In this document: positions 49,341 through 59,796 of the stretch, piece after piece
Position numbering within the stretch: position 1 is the first letter of the stretch
Layout of the letters: each line of letters starts with the position of its first letter
Assembly (NCBI RefSeq): GCF_011927625.1
Contig: NZ_JAATIZ010000001.1
Coordinates: 62,001 to 126,000 of the forward strand
Length of the DNA: 64,000 nt
Direction of reading: 5' to 3'
Source: Paenalcaligenes hominis
GTDB taxonomy: Bacteria > Pseudomonadota > Gammaproteobacteria > Burkholderiales > Burkholderiaceae_B
The notes under the pieces: generated by a model
Database searches by the model: none
Told to the model about the DNA's origin: nothing
What the model saw: only the letters and a program-made list of their open reading frames with translations
Program-made: the position numbers and the translations under genes

Positions 49341-49859
49341 TTATTGCTTTATATGGGGACGAAGATCCACAATTCGAGTCCCTGCTAAGCGATCATGTAA
49401 AAAAAGCGTGTCAGGATCGACCCATGTCCAGATAAACAGGCTGAGTGGAGTAAAAACAATAAAAAGAAGCAAGGCAGGTTGGTGAACAGCTGCCGCCGCA
49501 AAATGCAGCGCTAGTGCAAACACTAATGGAATAACCCACATTAGCAGATAGCGGTATAGAGCTCGTAACCAGCTGGGCTTAGATCCATCTGCCATCTGCA
49601 AACGCATATGCCAGGTTTTCATAGGCAGGGTTTGACCCGTGCGCCGCCAACACAATAAAAAATATAAGCCGATACTTAAAAATAAAATAACCTGACGCGC
49701 ATCGCGCAAGAACAACGCATGACGACTTTGGGTAAGGAAGTCAAAGAGCAGCAACACACCAAAGACGATACCGAAGAGCAAAATGCCTTCGTACACCATG
49801 CATAAAAAGCGGCGCCAGCGGGAGGGGGTGGGGAGGGGGAAAAAAGCTTCAGCAGACAT
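49341..49859 (-). CDS. RDD family membrane protein
   Basis: 172 aa with four to five hydrophobic segments. Early RRFLCMVYEGILLFG (about 15-29) carries the degenerate RDD start (R...Y/D), then LCWRRTGQTLPMKTWHMRL and the closing DPDTLFLHDRLAGTRIVDL are typical of RDD proteins. Function unknown. ATG at 49859 is chosen; six further codons upstream are possible. Confidence 0.85.
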   Translation of the reverse strand: MSAEAFFPLPTPSRWRRFLCMVYEGILLFGIVFGVLLLFDFLTQSRHALFLRDARQVILFLSIGLYFLLCWRRTGQTLPMKTWHMRLQMADGSKPSWLRALYRYLLMWVIPLVFALALHFAAAAVHQPALLLFIVFTPLSLFIWTWVDPDTLFLHDRLAGTRIVDLRPHIKQ

Positions 49860-49962
49860 AGCGAAATTATAATCCAACTCGCTGTGATTTAGGGGCTAGG
49901 AGGAGAAACTAACCCAAGCGACCACTGAAGCCTAAAGGAGATTTACTTCACAAAAAAAAGCG

Positions 49963-50166
49963 TTACGCAAACAACTGTTTAAACCAAGCTTTTAGCATTA
50001 GTAGCGGACGTAAACGGTCTTGGTGCTCTACTGCACTTTGAATAAGACGACGCTCAAGGTCATCAGTTAAGAGCATATCATTAGAATGTTGGTGATACAT
50101 AATAACCACGCATGTTGAAATAAGGATTAACCCTATTATAGGGGTTAACCCTTGTTTGTTCAACAT
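49963..50166 (-). CDS. small membrane protein, unknown
   Basis: 67 aa: one hydrophobic segment at about 8-24 (PIIGLILISTCVVIMY), then a charged region (DDLERRLIQSAVEHQDRLRP) likely helical. No family recognised. Starts 18 bp after the THUMP methyltransferase stop on the same strand, so may be cotranscribed; ribosome site is weak. Could be a real small gene or chance. Confidence 0.5.
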   Translation of the reverse strand: MLNKQGLTPIIGLILISTCVVIMYHQHSNDMLLTDDLERRLIQSAVEHQDRLRPLLMLKAWFKQLFA

Positions 50167-50184
50167 AAGTGGCTAAAAATTGGC

Positions 50185-51645
50185 CTATCTGTTGCTTGCT
50201 GCCACCATTTGAAAATTAAAGAGTCGGCAGTCAAGAGGACCATTAAATAGAGGGAAGCGGCGATTGGGCTTTAAGCGGAGTTTAGATGGGAGCTCTAAAT
50301 CGCTAGTAATCACGTTCACACTCCAACCGCTGAAATTACGCTTGAGGTGGCTTGCCCAATCAGACCAGAACTCGGTGTCGGTATCGTCCAGACGCTCGCC
50401 ATAAGGCGGGTTAGTGATAATCCAACCTTTAGGTGCGACAGGTTGAATATCCAGTGCATTTTTCACCTCGAACTGAATGGTGTCTGCGGGTAGGTGAGCA
50501 CGAGTTAAGTTGGCGCGTGCAGCGGCAATTGCACCGGGACTTAGGTCGCTACCGAGTAATGGCACTTCGATTTCAGCTGCGATATGAGCGCGAGCTTCAG
50601 CTTTAAGGTCTTGCCAGGCGCGGGCATCATGATGCCGTAAACGTTCAAAATGGAAAGGCCGTGCTATACCCGGAGGCGCACCCAGAGCAATCCAAGCGGC
50701 CTCGATAAGAATAGTGCCGCTACCGCAAAATGGATCAATCAAAGGCTGGTTAGGGTCCCAGTCGGCTAAAGCCAGTAAACCCGAGGCTAAGTTTTCCCGT
50801 AATGGAGCGTCCCCCTTATCGTGACGCCAGCCGCGTTTAAATAGGGATTCTCCTGAGCTATCAATATAAAGGGTGGCAGAGTCTTCGTTCAAGAAAGCGT
50901 GGACTTTGGCGTCAGGGCGTACGGTATCAATATCGGGGCGCGCCCCTTCGCGGTCGCGTAAGCGATCACAAATGGCATCTTTAACGCGTAGATTGGCGTA
51001 TTGAAGGCTTTGAAAGGGGCTGCGGATGGCGGAGGTGTCAACGCGCAATGTTTGTTCGGCCCCAAACCAATTTTCCCAAGGGGTCTGGTACGCAAGCTCG
51101 TAGAGCTCGTCTTCGTTTTGAATAGGGGCAAAAGCCATTTGTACCAGAATACGTGTTGCTAAGCGCGAGTAGAGATTAGCGCGTAATACATCGTGCCAAT
51201 TGCCTAAAAAATGACAGCCTGCTCGACCCTGAGAAACCTCTGCAAAACCTAAGGCTTGGAGTTCAGTAGCCAGGGCTTCTTCGAGACCCACCGGACACGG
51301 TGCAAATAAAGTGAATTCATCGTCGCGTTGTGCGGTGAAACGTGCCTGGATTTTAGGGCCTTCGATGCGGTGACGCTTGGGAGTATCCATCTTGGCTGGC
51401 CGTTTGCTTGCTGGCGCATAGCCACTTGGGGCACGTTGGGGTTTGGCGGTGAGCTGAGGGCGACGGGGCGCAGGCGGTGTTGGCGTGCTTTCTGGTGTGT
51501 CGCTACCGGAGGTGTTGTCACGCAAACGTTGCATTTGCTGAGCTTGTCGAGCGCGTGCCCCCGAACGCTGACGGGGTGTGGTGGTGTCGTCAGCGCTGCG
51601 GGGCTTTTTCTTTAGCGTCAGCGTTTTTTTAGGGGTAGAGGTCAT
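50185..51645 (-). CDS. THUMP-domain class I SAM RNA methyltransferase (RlmL-type N2-guanine)
   Basis: 486 aa. After a basic, low-complexity N-terminal extension of about 95 residues (KKTLTLKKKPRS..., many Pro/Ala/Arg), there is a ferredoxin-like/THUMP region (about 110-220) and a methyltransferase domain with IDPFCGSGTILIEAA (about 315-329), SDLSPGAIAAARAN and the NPPYGERL catalytic loop. These match the m2G2445 half of E. coli RlmL; the C-terminal RlmK half is absent, which is normal in many bacteria. Precise target nucleotide is inferred. Confidence 0.88.
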   Translation of the reverse strand: MTSTPKKTLTLKKKPRSADDTTTPRQRSGARARQAQQMQRLRDNTSGSDTPESTPTPPAPRRPQLTAKPQRAPSGYAPASKRPAKMDTPKRHRIEGPKIQARFTAQRDDEFTLFAPCPVGLEEALATELQALGFAEVSQGRAGCHFLGNWHDVLRANLYSRLATRILVQMAFAPIQNEDELYELAYQTPWENWFGAEQTLRVDTSAIRSPFQSLQYANLRVKDAICDRLRDREGARPDIDTVRPDAKVHAFLNEDSATLYIDSSGESLFKRGWRHDKGDAPLRENLASGLLALADWDPNQPLIDPFCGSGTILIEAAWIALGAPPGIARPFHFERLRHHDARAWQDLKAEARAHIAAEIEVPLLGSDLSPGAIAAARANLTRAHLPADTIQFEVKNALDIQPVAPKGWIITNPPYGERLDDTDTEFWSDWASHLKRNFSGWSVNVITSDLELPSKLRLKPNRRFPLFNGPLDCRLFNFQMVAASNR

Positions 51646-51650
51646 ACAAA

Positions 51651-52073
51651 TTAAAAAGGTTTAATGACAACAAGAATCAAGACGAGGAGCAGGATTAAGA
51701 CAGGGATTTCGTTATACCAACGATAATACACATGACTTTTGGTGTTTGTGCCTGCCTTAAAAAGACGAAGTATGCGTCCACAATGCCAGTGGTAAATTAA
51801 AAGAGCCAATACCAGGAGCAGTTTGGCATGAATCCAACCCATGCCCTTGCCTACACCAAAGCCTAAAAAAAGGATGAGGCCTGTGATAACGGTGAGGATA
51901 GCCAGCGGTTTCATAAACCGAAAAAGGCGCTGGGCCATGCCAATTAATAGGGTTTGCGCCGCAGGCTCGCTTTGTTGCGCTAAATTGACATAGATACGTG
52001 GTAAATAAAAAAGCCCCGCGAACCACGACGTTACCATCAAAATGTGAAACACTTTAACCCAAAGATAGGCCAT
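51651..52073 (-). CDS. HemJ/CopD-like membrane protein
   Basis: 140 aa with four transmembrane segments. The start WVKVFHILMVTSWFAGLFYLP (split across residues 5-25) with H10, and the later GMGWIHAKLLLVLALL, are those of HemJ, a protoporphyrinogen IX oxidase; the same superfamily includes CopD-like proteins. HemJ function is likely but unproven here. ATG overlaps the proA stop by one base (TAATG). Confidence 0.82.
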   Translation of the reverse strand: MAYLWVKVFHILMVTSWFAGLFYLPRIYVNLAQQSEPAAQTLLIGMAQRLFRFMKPLAILTVITGLILFLGFGVGKGMGWIHAKLLLVLALLIYHWHCGRILRLFKAGTNTKSHVYYRWYNEIPVLILLLVLILVVIKPF

Positions 52074-53353
52074 TATTTTTGTCCACGTAATTGAGCGTCA
52101 CCGGTGAGTACCCACTTTTGTGTGGTTAACCCCTCTAGGCCGACTGGGCCGCGTGCATGCAAACGGTTGGTGGAAATGCCAATCTCTGCACCTAAACCAT
52201 ACTCAAAGCCATCGGCAAAGCACGTTGGTAAATTGATATACACAGAACTGGAGTCGACTTCACGCTGAAAGCGTCGTGCGGTAGTCAAGTTTTCAGTCAC
52301 AATGGATTCGGTGTGCCCAGAGCTATAGTGCTCGATATGGTCCATGGCCTCGTTGAGGGTATTCACAATACGTATAGCGAGCACAGGGGCCAAGTATTCA
52401 GTTTCCCAGTCAGACTCGTCGGCTGGGTTCACGCCACTGAGTAAAGCGCGGGTGCGCTCACAGCCACGCAACTCGACCTGCATTTCCTGGAAGGTTTGCG
52501 CGAGCTCGGGAAGCACCGCTGGAGCAATTTCGTGGTGCACTAATAAGGTTTCCATGGTGCCGCAAATGCCATAGCGGTAGGTTTTGGCATTCACAGCAAT
52601 ACGGTGCGCTTTAGAGACATCGGCATCTTTGTCGATGTAAACGTGACAGTTACCGTCTAAGTGCTTAATTAGCGGCACTTTGGCATCGGCGGTAAGTCGA
52701 GCAATGAGGCCCTTGCCGCCTCGGGGCACGATCACATCAACGTGCTCGGTCATGGTGATTAAATGACCCACTGCATTGCGATCGGTGGTGGCTACAACCT
52801 GTACGGCGTGTTCAGGTAACCCGGCTTCGGCCAAACCTTGTTGAATGATTTTTCCTAAGGCCTGATTAGAGTAAAAGGCCTCGCTGCCGCCACGCAGAAT
52901 AGTGGCATTGCCTGATTTAAGACAAAGTGCGGCCGCATCTATAGTAACATTTGGCCTCGACTCATAAATAATGCCAATGACCCCGAGTGGAACGCGCATT
53001 TGAGCCACATCCAGGCCATTTGGGCGTTTAGTGGTTGGGCCAATGGAGCCAACAGGGTCGGGCATGGCTGCGATTTGACGCAGTCCGGTGGCCATGGTGC
53101 TAAGTGCCTGATCAGACAGTTTAAGCCGGTCGACCAAGGCTGGCTCTAGACCATTTTGCTCGGCCGCGGCAATGTCTTTGGCATTTTCAGCCTGAAGCTG
53201 GCTTTTATTGGCTTCAAGTAACTGAGCCATGGCTAAGAGGGCTTTGGATTTTTTCGTGTCAGACGCATTGCGTACAATACGAGACGCTGCGCGAGCTTGG
53301 CGCCCCATCTCTAGCATCTCTTGCGTTAATTGATCTTGATTCTGTTCGGTCAT
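52073..53353 (-). CDS. proA: gamma-glutamyl phosphate reductase
   Basis: Second step of proline synthesis. 426 aa aldehyde-dehydrogenase fold. Catalytic Cys in [11 protein letters not shown] (about residue 265), [22 protein letters not shown] split over the cofactor region (about 130-155), and the closing RGPVGLEGL. proB is not in the window. Upstream is holA on the same strand. Confidence 0.96.
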   Translation of the reverse strand: MTEQNQDQLTQEMLEMGRQARAASRIVRNASDTKKSKALLAMAQLLEANKSQLQAENAKDIAAAEQNGLEPALVDRLKLSDQALSTMATGLRQIAAMPDPVGSIGPTTKRPNGLDVAQMRVPLGVIGIIYESRPNVTIDAAALCLKSGNATILRGGSEAFYSNQALGKIIQQGLAEAGLPEHAVQVVATTDRNAVGHLITMTEHVDVIVPRGGKGLIARLTADAKVPLIKHLDGNCHVYIDKDADVSKAHRIAVNAKTYRYGICGTMETLLVHHEIAPAVLPELAQTFQEMQVELRGCERTRALLSGVNPADESDWETEYLAPVLAIRIVNTLNEAMDHIEHYSSGHTESIVTENLTTARRFQREVDSSSVYINLPTCFADGFEYGLGAEIGISTNRLHARGPVGLEGLTTQKWVLTGDAQLRGQK

Positions 53354-53391
53354 AGCGTTGTATTAAAAACGAATGATAAGAATGCCTATAC

Positions 53392-54405
53392 CTAATTGGC
53401 TAAGGCAATGCGTAAGCACAAACGGGCGGCTTCTTCCCAAGGGTCATCTAGACAACCTGGAACAGAAAGCCCTTTAATGAGCTGGTCGACCTCGTGGGCA
53501 TGCCGAACGGCAGCAGGCCATGCATGTGGCGCAATGCGTTGTAGGCAGCGCATTAGTTGTTGTTCGCGAGGGCCAAAAACGCGCTGAGCGCGCAATGCAT
53601 TTTGCAAATTGCCTCCGCTTTGTTGCAGTGCAGAGAGCGAGGCTAAAAGACGAATTTCATCGCCTATGGCCCATAATACTAGGGGTAAGGCTTCACCTTC
53701 CCCGCGTAACCCGTGCAGTATCGTTAAAGCACGTTTTGCATCACCTAAGAGCATGGCTTCGCGCAAGTCAAACACATTATAACGGGCAACATTTAAAACC
53801 GCAGCCTGCACTTGGTTAAGAGTGAGCGTACCTTCGGGATACAGCAACGCCATTTTTTGGATTTCTTGATGGGCTGCGAGTAGATTTCCTTCGACTTGCT
53901 GACTTAGCCAGTGTAGAGCGTCCTCATCCAGGTGTTGTTTATTGAGCTGAGTCCGTTGTTGCAGCCAGTTAGGCAGCTGGTTTTTGTAAATGGTGGGTAC
54001 GTCTAACCACTGGCTGTTTGATTCAAGGGCTTTAGCCCATTTGCTTGCTCGGGTACTGCGATCTAAACGAGGCAGTTGAAATAAAAAAACAGTATCCGGA
54101 TTAGGTTGGGCCTGCTGTGCCACGATTTGCAAAATGGCCTCGCTGCCTTGGCGGCCTGGTTTACCTGTAGGGATACTGATATCAATGAGGCGCTTATCCC
54201 CAAAAAGCGATAACGCCTGACTGGCTTCGAACACCTCGGTCCAATCGCTGCGCCCGTCCATGACAAAGCGATGCCGTTCAGTAAACCCTTGCTCCCTAGA
54301 GGCGAGACGAATCGCATCGCACGCCTCGACATGTAAAAGAATTTCATCGCCACTAATGCAATAGCAGCTTTGCAGCGGAGTAAGAGATAAACGAGCTGTG
54401 GCCAC
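53392..54405 (-). CDS. holA: DNA polymerase III delta subunit
   Basis: 337 aa clamp-loader subunit. YCISGDEILLHVEACDAIR (about 15-33) is the delta start region; a wall of helices follows with LEGNLLAAHQEIQKMALLYP-type segment (VEGNLLAAHQEIQK near 172). GTG start at 54405, 2 bp after the lptE stop, so coupled. leuS-lptE-holA is the conserved order. Confidence 0.94.
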   Translation of the reverse strand: MATARLSLTPLQSCYCISGDEILLHVEACDAIRLASREQGFTERHRFVMDGRSDWTEVFEASQALSLFGDKRLIDISIPTGKPGRQGSEAILQIVAQQAQPNPDTVFLFQLPRLDRSTRASKWAKALESNSQWLDVPTIYKNQLPNWLQQRTQLNKQHLDEDALHWLSQQVEGNLLAAHQEIQKMALLYPEGTLTLNQVQAAVLNVARYNVFDLREAMLLGDAKRALTILHGLRGEGEALPLVLWAIGDEIRLLASLSALQQSGGNLQNALRAQRVFGPREQQLMRCLQRIAPHAWPAAVRHAHEVDQLIKGLSVPGCLDDPWEEAARLCLRIALAN

Positions 54406-54407
54406 GG

Positions 54408-55019
54408 TTAGTTGAACGAGGTTGCAGAAGCAGGGGGTTGTGCTTTAGGGGTGGGGGAACTGGTCTGGGGATGTAGGCTGGCCTCGTAGGCCTCTGCAAT
54501 ATCTGAAGCACTAAGCCGACGCAGAACGCGATCCACCAATGACATTTCCATGCTTTGAAACAGGGTTTCCATTTCTTGGGCTTTGGCCTCGGAGTTGTTT
54601 GGTGAGTTGGGAATTTCCCGTGTAGAGCTTAAAACAGTAGAGGGCAATATGGCTTGCCCCGAAGCGTCAATTAAGCTGAAGATCAGTTCAAGATGCAACT
54701 CATAGTTTTCCACTTGCCCAGATGGGTCTAGGGATAACTCACGCACAGAGCGCCGCAGTTGTTCCTGTATAAGTTGAACCTGAGCTAATTCAGGTTGCGA
54801 GACAAAGCGCAGTGAGGGTGAGTTGACGCGTAAAACCCGACGTAACTGTGCACCAAAAGCCGAGTTGTCAGAGATATTGGTATAAAGCGTGTTGAAAGGT
54901 AATGGATGGGCCTGTTTAAGTTTAAAACCACAGGCACCTAAGACGATGCTTAGCACCAGCAAACTGCTGACTAGCAGTGCGCTACGTTTTGTAAAAAAAG
55001 AGAATGAGGTGCTAAGCAT
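54408..55019 (-). CDS. lptE: LPS assembly lipoprotein LptE
   Basis: 203 aa outer-membrane lipoprotein that plugs LptD. Signal peptide with lipobox LGAC, Cys30, followed by GFKLKQAHPLPF, the LptE start after the Cys. C-terminal tail is Pro/Ser-rich. Lies 7 bp after the leuS stop. Confidence 0.93.
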   Translation of the reverse strand: MLSTSFSFFTKRSALLVSSLLVLSIVLGACGFKLKQAHPLPFNTLYTNISDNSAFGAQLRRVLRVNSPSLRFVSQPELAQVQLIQEQLRRSVRELSLDPSGQVENYELHLELIFSLIDASGQAILPSTVLSSTREIPNSPNNSEAKAQEMETLFQSMEMSLVDRVLRRLSASDIAEAYEASLHPQTSSPTPKAQPPASATSFN

Positions 55020-55026
55020 ACGCGTT

Positions 55027-57684
55027 TTACCCTACGACAATATTAACCAAACGGCCCGGAACGACAATAATACGTTTTGGCTCGCGGCCCTCGAGGTAAC
55101 GTTGCGCCGCCTCGTGCTGGACGGCAGCCTGCTCTATGGCGGCTTTATCAGCGGAACTAGGCACCGTGAGTGTACCGCGTAGTTTACCGTTGACCTGTAG
55201 GGTTAGGTTGATTTCATCGGCAACCAAAGCAGCTTCATCAACCTGAGGCCAGGTGACATCAAGTAAATCGCCATGAATGCCAGCATAGCCAAGCTCTTGC
55301 CAGAGGCTCCAGGTGATATGTGGCACAACGGGGTAAAGCACGCGTAACAAGATAGAGTAACACTCGGCCAATACGGCATGGTTAGCCGAAGAGCTAGCCA
55401 GTTTTGCATGGTCAAGTGTATTAAGCATTTTCATCGCCCCCGACACAACGGTGTTGTATTGGATGCGTTGGTAATCGTATTCCGCTTGTTTTAAGATGCT
55501 GTGAATTTCGCGACGTAAGTCTTTTGCGGCGCTATCAAGGTCGTTAGGCACCGCTTGGCCTACGCCGTCTTTAAGTTGTGCTTGATGCTTGTGGGCAAAG
55601 TTCCAGAGGCGACGTAAGAAGCGATTGGCGCCGTCAATACCAGACTCGGCCCACTCAAGGGTTTGCTCTGGGGGGCTGGCAAACATAACAAATAAACGCG
55701 CTGTGTCGGCACCCATTTCGTCGATTAAATGCTGAGGATCAACGCCATTGTTTTTGGACTTGGACATCGTGCCAATGCCGTCGTAGTTGACCTCTGAGCC
55801 ATCCGACTTTAATCGTGCGCCGATAATACTACCTTTATCGTCATGGATGTTTTCGACTTCATCGGGCCAGAAATACTCGAGGCCGCCCTGCGGCGTGCGT
55901 CGATTGTAGATGTGATTCAGCACCATCCCTTGAGTGAGTAGCTTGGTGAACGGCTCGTCGAAGTTAACTAGACCCAGATCGCGCATGACTTTGGTCCAGA
56001 ATCGGGCATAAAGCAAATGCAAAACAGCGTGCTCAATACCGCCGATGTACTGGTCCATTGGCATCCAGTAATCATTGCGCTCATCGACCATGGCAGTGCT
56101 GTTTTTGGGTGAGGCATAGCGCATAAAATACCACGATGAGTCTACAAACGTATCCATCGTATCGGTTTCACGGCGTGCGTCTTTACCACACTTAGGGCAA
56201 GAGCAAGCAAGAAAGGCTTCGTCTTTATTGAGTGGGTTGCCACTACCGTCAGGAATGTGGTGCTCGGGCAAAATAACCGGGAGATCACTCTCGGGTACTG
56301 GCACAGGCCCACAGTCTGCGCAGTGGATAATAGGGATAGGCGTTCCCCAATAGCGTTGACGTGAAATACCCCAGTCGCGCAAACGGTAAGTGGTTTTCTT
56401 TTCACCTAGCTGTTTGTGGTTTAGGTAGGCAGCCACCTGATCAATGGCTTCGGCAGAGCTCAAGCCAGAAAAATCACCCGAGTTGACCGTAACGCCCGTG
56501 TCTTTATCGGCGTACCAGTCGTGCCATTGTTGGTCTGAGAAGACGTGCTCGCCCACCTGAATGACTTGTTTGATGGGGATCTGATATTTGAGAGCAAAAG
56601 CAAAGTCGCGCTCGTCATGAGCAGGCACGCCCATCACGGCCCCGTCGCCATATGACATAAGCACGTAGTTACCGACCCAGAGCTCGACCGGAGCGCCCGT
56701 GATGGGGTGGGTGACTGTTAGGCCAGTTGCCATACCTTCTTTGTCACGGGTAGCAATGTCGGCTTCAGATTGGCCCCCTTTTTTACATTTCTCAATGAAG
56801 GCAGCCAACTCGGGATTGGTGCGCGCGGCTTGAGTGGCTAGAGGGTGTTCGGGAGCAACCGCACAAAAGGTGACCCCCATAATGGTGTCGGCACGTGTAG
56901 TAAACACAAACATGCGTCCGTCTTGGATAAGCTGGCCGTTGTCATCGGTAATGGTATGCTCAAAAGCAAAACGCACACCAAAGCTCTTGCCGATCCAGTT
57001 TTCCTGCATAGTACGCACGCGTTCGGGCCAGCCAGGTAGATGGTGTTGAACTTGGTCTAAGAGTTCGTCTGCGTAGCGTGTAATGGCCAAGTAGTAGCCT
57101 GGGATTTCGCGCTTTTCAACGAGGGCACCGGAACGCCAGCCTCGGCCATCGATAACTTGTTCGTTGGCTAAAACGGTTTGGTCAACGGGATCCCAATTAA
57201 CGGTTTGCGTTTTGCGATAAGCAATACCTGCCTCGAGCATTTTTAAGAAGAACCATTGGTTCCACTTGTAGTAGTCCGGGTCGCAAGCACACATTTCACG
57301 CGACCAGTCAATCGCCAGCCCCATGGCGTTCATTTGCTTTTTCATGTAAGCAATGTTGTCGTAAGTCCACTGTGCAGGGGGGACTTGGGATTTAATGGCT
57401 GCATTTTCAGCAGGCATTCCAAAAGCATCCCAACCCATGGGCATAAGAACGTTATAGCCACGAAGTCGAAGTTGGCGCGCCATTACATCATTAATGGTGT
57501 AGTTGCGCACATGTCCCATATGGAGCTTGCCACTGGGGTAGGGCAACATGGAACAGGCATAAAATTTAGGCTTTAAGCTGCCATCGGCATTTTTAGCGTT
57601 TTCTACAACGCGGTAAGCGTCGCGGTCTTGCCAGTTTTGTTGGGCAGCGCGTTCGACTTGTTGTGGATTATAACTTTCCTGCAT
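55027..57684 (-). CDS. leuS: leucyl-tRNA synthetase
   Basis: 885 aa from ATG 57684 ([19 protein letters not shown]); an in-frame upstream extension of 34 codons lacks family match and is rejected. Class I motifs: HMGH in [14 protein letters not shown] and KMSKS-like MSKSKNNG; the editing domain (about 225-420) has the TTRADTIMG threonine-rich patch and DERDFAFA. Heads leuS-lptE-holA-proA. The ribosome site is not strong. Confidence 0.96.
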   Translation of the reverse strand: MQESYNPQQVERAAQQNWQDRDAYRVVENAKNADGSLKPKFYACSMLPYPSGKLHMGHVRNYTINDVMARQLRLRGYNVLMPMGWDAFGMPAENAAIKSQVPPAQWTYDNIAYMKKQMNAMGLAIDWSREMCACDPDYYKWNQWFFLKMLEAGIAYRKTQTVNWDPVDQTVLANEQVIDGRGWRSGALVEKREIPGYYLAITRYADELLDQVQHHLPGWPERVRTMQENWIGKSFGVRFAFEHTITDDNGQLIQDGRMFVFTTRADTIMGVTFCAVAPEHPLATQAARTNPELAAFIEKCKKGGQSEADIATRDKEGMATGLTVTHPITGAPVELWVGNYVLMSYGDGAVMGVPAHDERDFAFALKYQIPIKQVIQVGEHVFSDQQWHDWYADKDTGVTVNSGDFSGLSSAEAIDQVAAYLNHKQLGEKKTTYRLRDWGISRQRYWGTPIPIIHCADCGPVPVPESDLPVILPEHHIPDGSGNPLNKDEAFLACSCPKCGKDARRETDTMDTFVDSSWYFMRYASPKNSTAMVDERNDYWMPMDQYIGGIEHAVLHLLYARFWTKVMRDLGLVNFDEPFTKLLTQGMVLNHIYNRRTPQGGLEYFWPDEVENIHDDKGSIIGARLKSDGSEVNYDGIGTMSKSKNNGVDPQHLIDEMGADTARLFVMFASPPEQTLEWAESGIDGANRFLRRLWNFAHKHQAQLKDGVGQAVPNDLDSAAKDLRREIHSILKQAEYDYQRIQYNTVVSGAMKMLNTLDHAKLASSSANHAVLAECYSILLRVLYPVVPHITWSLWQELGYAGIHGDLLDVTWPQVDEAALVADEINLTLQVNGKLRGTLTVPSSADKAAIEQAAVQHEAAQRYLEGREPKRIIVVPGRLVNIVVG

Positions 57685-57785
57685 GAGATTTGAGCTACCA
57701 AGTAAGGTATGAATAAAATGAACCCTTACATTATACGGGGCAAAAGCGCTTGTGCCAGTGTTGTAAGAGCTAAATAATTTAACCA

Positions 57786-57811
57786 CAAAAAAGCCCTGCA
57801 GTTGCAGGGCC
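57786..57811 (-). terminator. terminator after rpmG
   Basis: On the minus strand GCCCTGCA (57810-57803), AC loop, TGCAGGGC (57800-57793), then TTTTTT. Ends the rpmB-rpmG transcript before leuS. Confidence 0.9.
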
Positions 57812-57846
57812 TTTTGCCGTAGTCTCGCTGGGTAATACCAAGGGTA

Positions 57847-58014
57847 TTAACGAAGACGAGTTTCTTTGTACTCTACGTGTTTGCGCGCTACGGGGTCAAA
57901 TTTTTTGATGACCATTTTTTCAGGTGTATTGCGCTTGTTTTTGGTTGTGGTGTAGAAGTGACCAGTACCTGCGGAGGATTCGAGTTTAATTTTCTCGCGG
58001 ATTCCTTTAGCCAT
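57847..58014 (-). CDS. rpmG: 50S ribosomal protein L33
   Basis: 55 aa, starting [20 protein letters not shown] and ending [10 protein letters not shown]. No cysteine, so the zinc-free form usual in proteobacteria. A plain AAAGGAA-type site precedes the ATG on the minus strand. Follows rpmB by 39 bp, the conserved rpmB-rpmG pair. Confidence 0.97.
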   Translation of the reverse strand: MAKGIREKIKLESSAGTGHFYTTTKNKRNTPEKMVIKKFDPVARKHVEYKETRLR

Positions 58015-58053
58015 GATGTATTCCTTTAACTAGCTGTGAGATGAAGCGAGCGA

Positions 58054-58290
58054 TTAAACGCGTTCGCCGCGAGCACGCATGTCAGCAAGAACGGACTCAA
58101 TACCGTTTTTGTCGATCAAACGTAGAGCTTGGGTGGATACGCGTAAACGTACCCAGCGGTTTTCGCTTTCAACCCAGAAACGGCGTGATTGCAGGTTTGG
58201 CAAAAAACGACGTTTAGTTTTGTTGTTGGCGTGAGAAACATTATTGCCCACCATTGGGCCTTTTCCGGTAACTCGGCATACGCGTGCCAT
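58054..58290 (-). CDS. rpmB: 50S ribosomal protein L28
   Basis: 78 aa basic protein: [27 protein letters not shown] split at its normal points, [27 protein letters not shown]. Typical proteobacterial L28. First gene of the rpmB-rpmG unit; upstream 173 bp gap to the MFS gene probably holds the promoter, not identified. Confidence 0.97.
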   Translation of the reverse strand: MARVCRVTGKGPMVGNNVSHANNKTKRRFLPNLQSRRFWVESENRWVRLRVSTQALRLIDKNGIESVLADMRARGERV

Positions 58291-58463
58291 GGTTATACCC
58301 CTTTAGAGTCTAAATCGGCTTCCGCGCTTGCAGTAAAATCGTTACTACGGGCGCATTAAAGCACAAACTAAATCAAAGAAAACATGGTTTTGTTGCTCTG
58401 ATTTAGTCTAAGTAGTTCATAAAACAATACATTCTAATATAAAAAATGGCGGCAAAGCAAGCA

Positions 58464-59672
58464 TTACACCATTTCTTTCAAGGCTTTTCGACCCGAAAAC
58501 CACGAAATAGTAACGCATGCACTAAGTACTGCCACAAGTGGCACAGCAGAAATCGTGTGCCATGAGCTGACGGCTAGACCAGACAGCGCACCACAAAGCA
58601 TTTGTAAGGTGCCCATCAGAGCTGAAGCGACGCCAAGACGGTGGCCTTGGGCCGAGAGTGCTAATGCTGCTGCATTGGGATTGATAAAACCCTGACAAGC
58701 CATAAATACCATCAGCATTGCCATAACCCCATAGACATTCATTATACCTAGAAGAGTGCATACTAAGCCAACCATAACCGTGCTGAACTGTATGGTTTGG
58801 GCGACAGCTAAGATGCGATGCGGTAAATAGTATTTGAGGAGGCGCACACCAATCTGTGAGGCAGCGATAAGACAAAATGCATTGAGGCCGAACAAGGCGC
58901 CGAACCAAGTAATGGGCACCTCGAAAGCGCTAATAAATACACGAGGTGCACCACTAATATAGGCAAACATGCCTGCGGAGCCAAATGCTGCGACGAGTGA
59001 GTAAAGTAAAAAACTCCGATGTTGTAGTAGCTCTTTATAATTTTTAGCAATTAACTTGGGGCGTAAAGGAATGGTGTGCGCTTTATCTAAGCTTTCTTTC
59101 ATAGTAAAAAGGGTACTAATCAATAAAGCGGCACCGCATAAAGTCATTATATGAAACAGAAAACGCCAATCTGCAAAAAGCAAAACCTGGCCTCCAATAA
59201 TGGGGGCTAGAATAGGTGTGGCTCCCATAATGAGCATAATCATCGATAAGGCCTTGGCAGCGTCACGTGTTTCGAGGTGGTCTCGAATCACAGCACGAGG
59301 TATGACCGCCCCAGAGGCGCCCCCAAAGGCTTGTACGATGCGCCATAAAGTCAAGTGCTCTATGTCTTGACTCAAAGCGACTGCAATCGAAGCAATACTA
59401 AAAAGTAAAACCCCAAAAATTAAAGGAGGTTTACGACCAAAACGATCGGCTATCGGCCCATAAAAAAGTTGGGCTAACGCCATCCCAAATAAATAACTGG
59501 CAAGAGTGCGTTCTACGCGCCCCTCAGAGGTAGCGAGGTCAACCGCTATCTGAGGGAAAGCGGGAAGGTACATATCTACGGCTAGAGGCCCTAAAGCAGT
59601 CAGTAGCCCCATGAGTACTAACCAAGACGGAATCGTGTTGGATAAATGACGTTTTGGTTTAGAGGTAGACAT
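58464..59672 (-). CDS. Bcr/CflA family MFS multidrug transporter
   Basis: 402 aa, twelve transmembrane segments. DMYLPAFPQIAVDL near residue 33, then QLFYGPIADRFGRKPPL (motif A) and RIVQAFGGASGAVIPRAVIRD (Bcr/CflA signature, split here only by the family's usual residues) identify the group. Exports antibiotics or small molecules by proton antiport; substrate not predictable. ATG 59672 (MSTSKPKRH) preferred over a 24-codon longer start. Confidence 0.9.
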   Translation of the reverse strand: MSTSKPKRHLSNTIPSWLVLMGLLTALGPLAVDMYLPAFPQIAVDLATSEGRVERTLASYLFGMALAQLFYGPIADRFGRKPPLIFGVLLFSIASIAVALSQDIEHLTLWRIVQAFGGASGAVIPRAVIRDHLETRDAAKALSMIMLIMGATPILAPIIGGQVLLFADWRFLFHIMTLCGAALLISTLFTMKESLDKAHTIPLRPKLIAKNYKELLQHRSFLLYSLVAAFGSAGMFAYISGAPRVFISAFEVPITWFGALFGLNAFCLIAASQIGVRLLKYYLPHRILAVAQTIQFSTVMVGLVCTLLGIMNVYGVMAMLMVFMACQGFINPNAAALALSAQGHRLGVASALMGTLQMLCGALSGLAVSSWHTISAVPLVAVLSACVTISWFSGRKALKEMV

Positions 59673-59796
59673 AATTCCAGCATCAAATACAGAAACCATC
59701 CATAGTAGCATGCACTTGTAGGGCAAACGATAGGCATCATCCATGTTTTAGTGCTTAGCAAAGTTTTCATTTTGCAATACACATAGGAGGCAGAAA

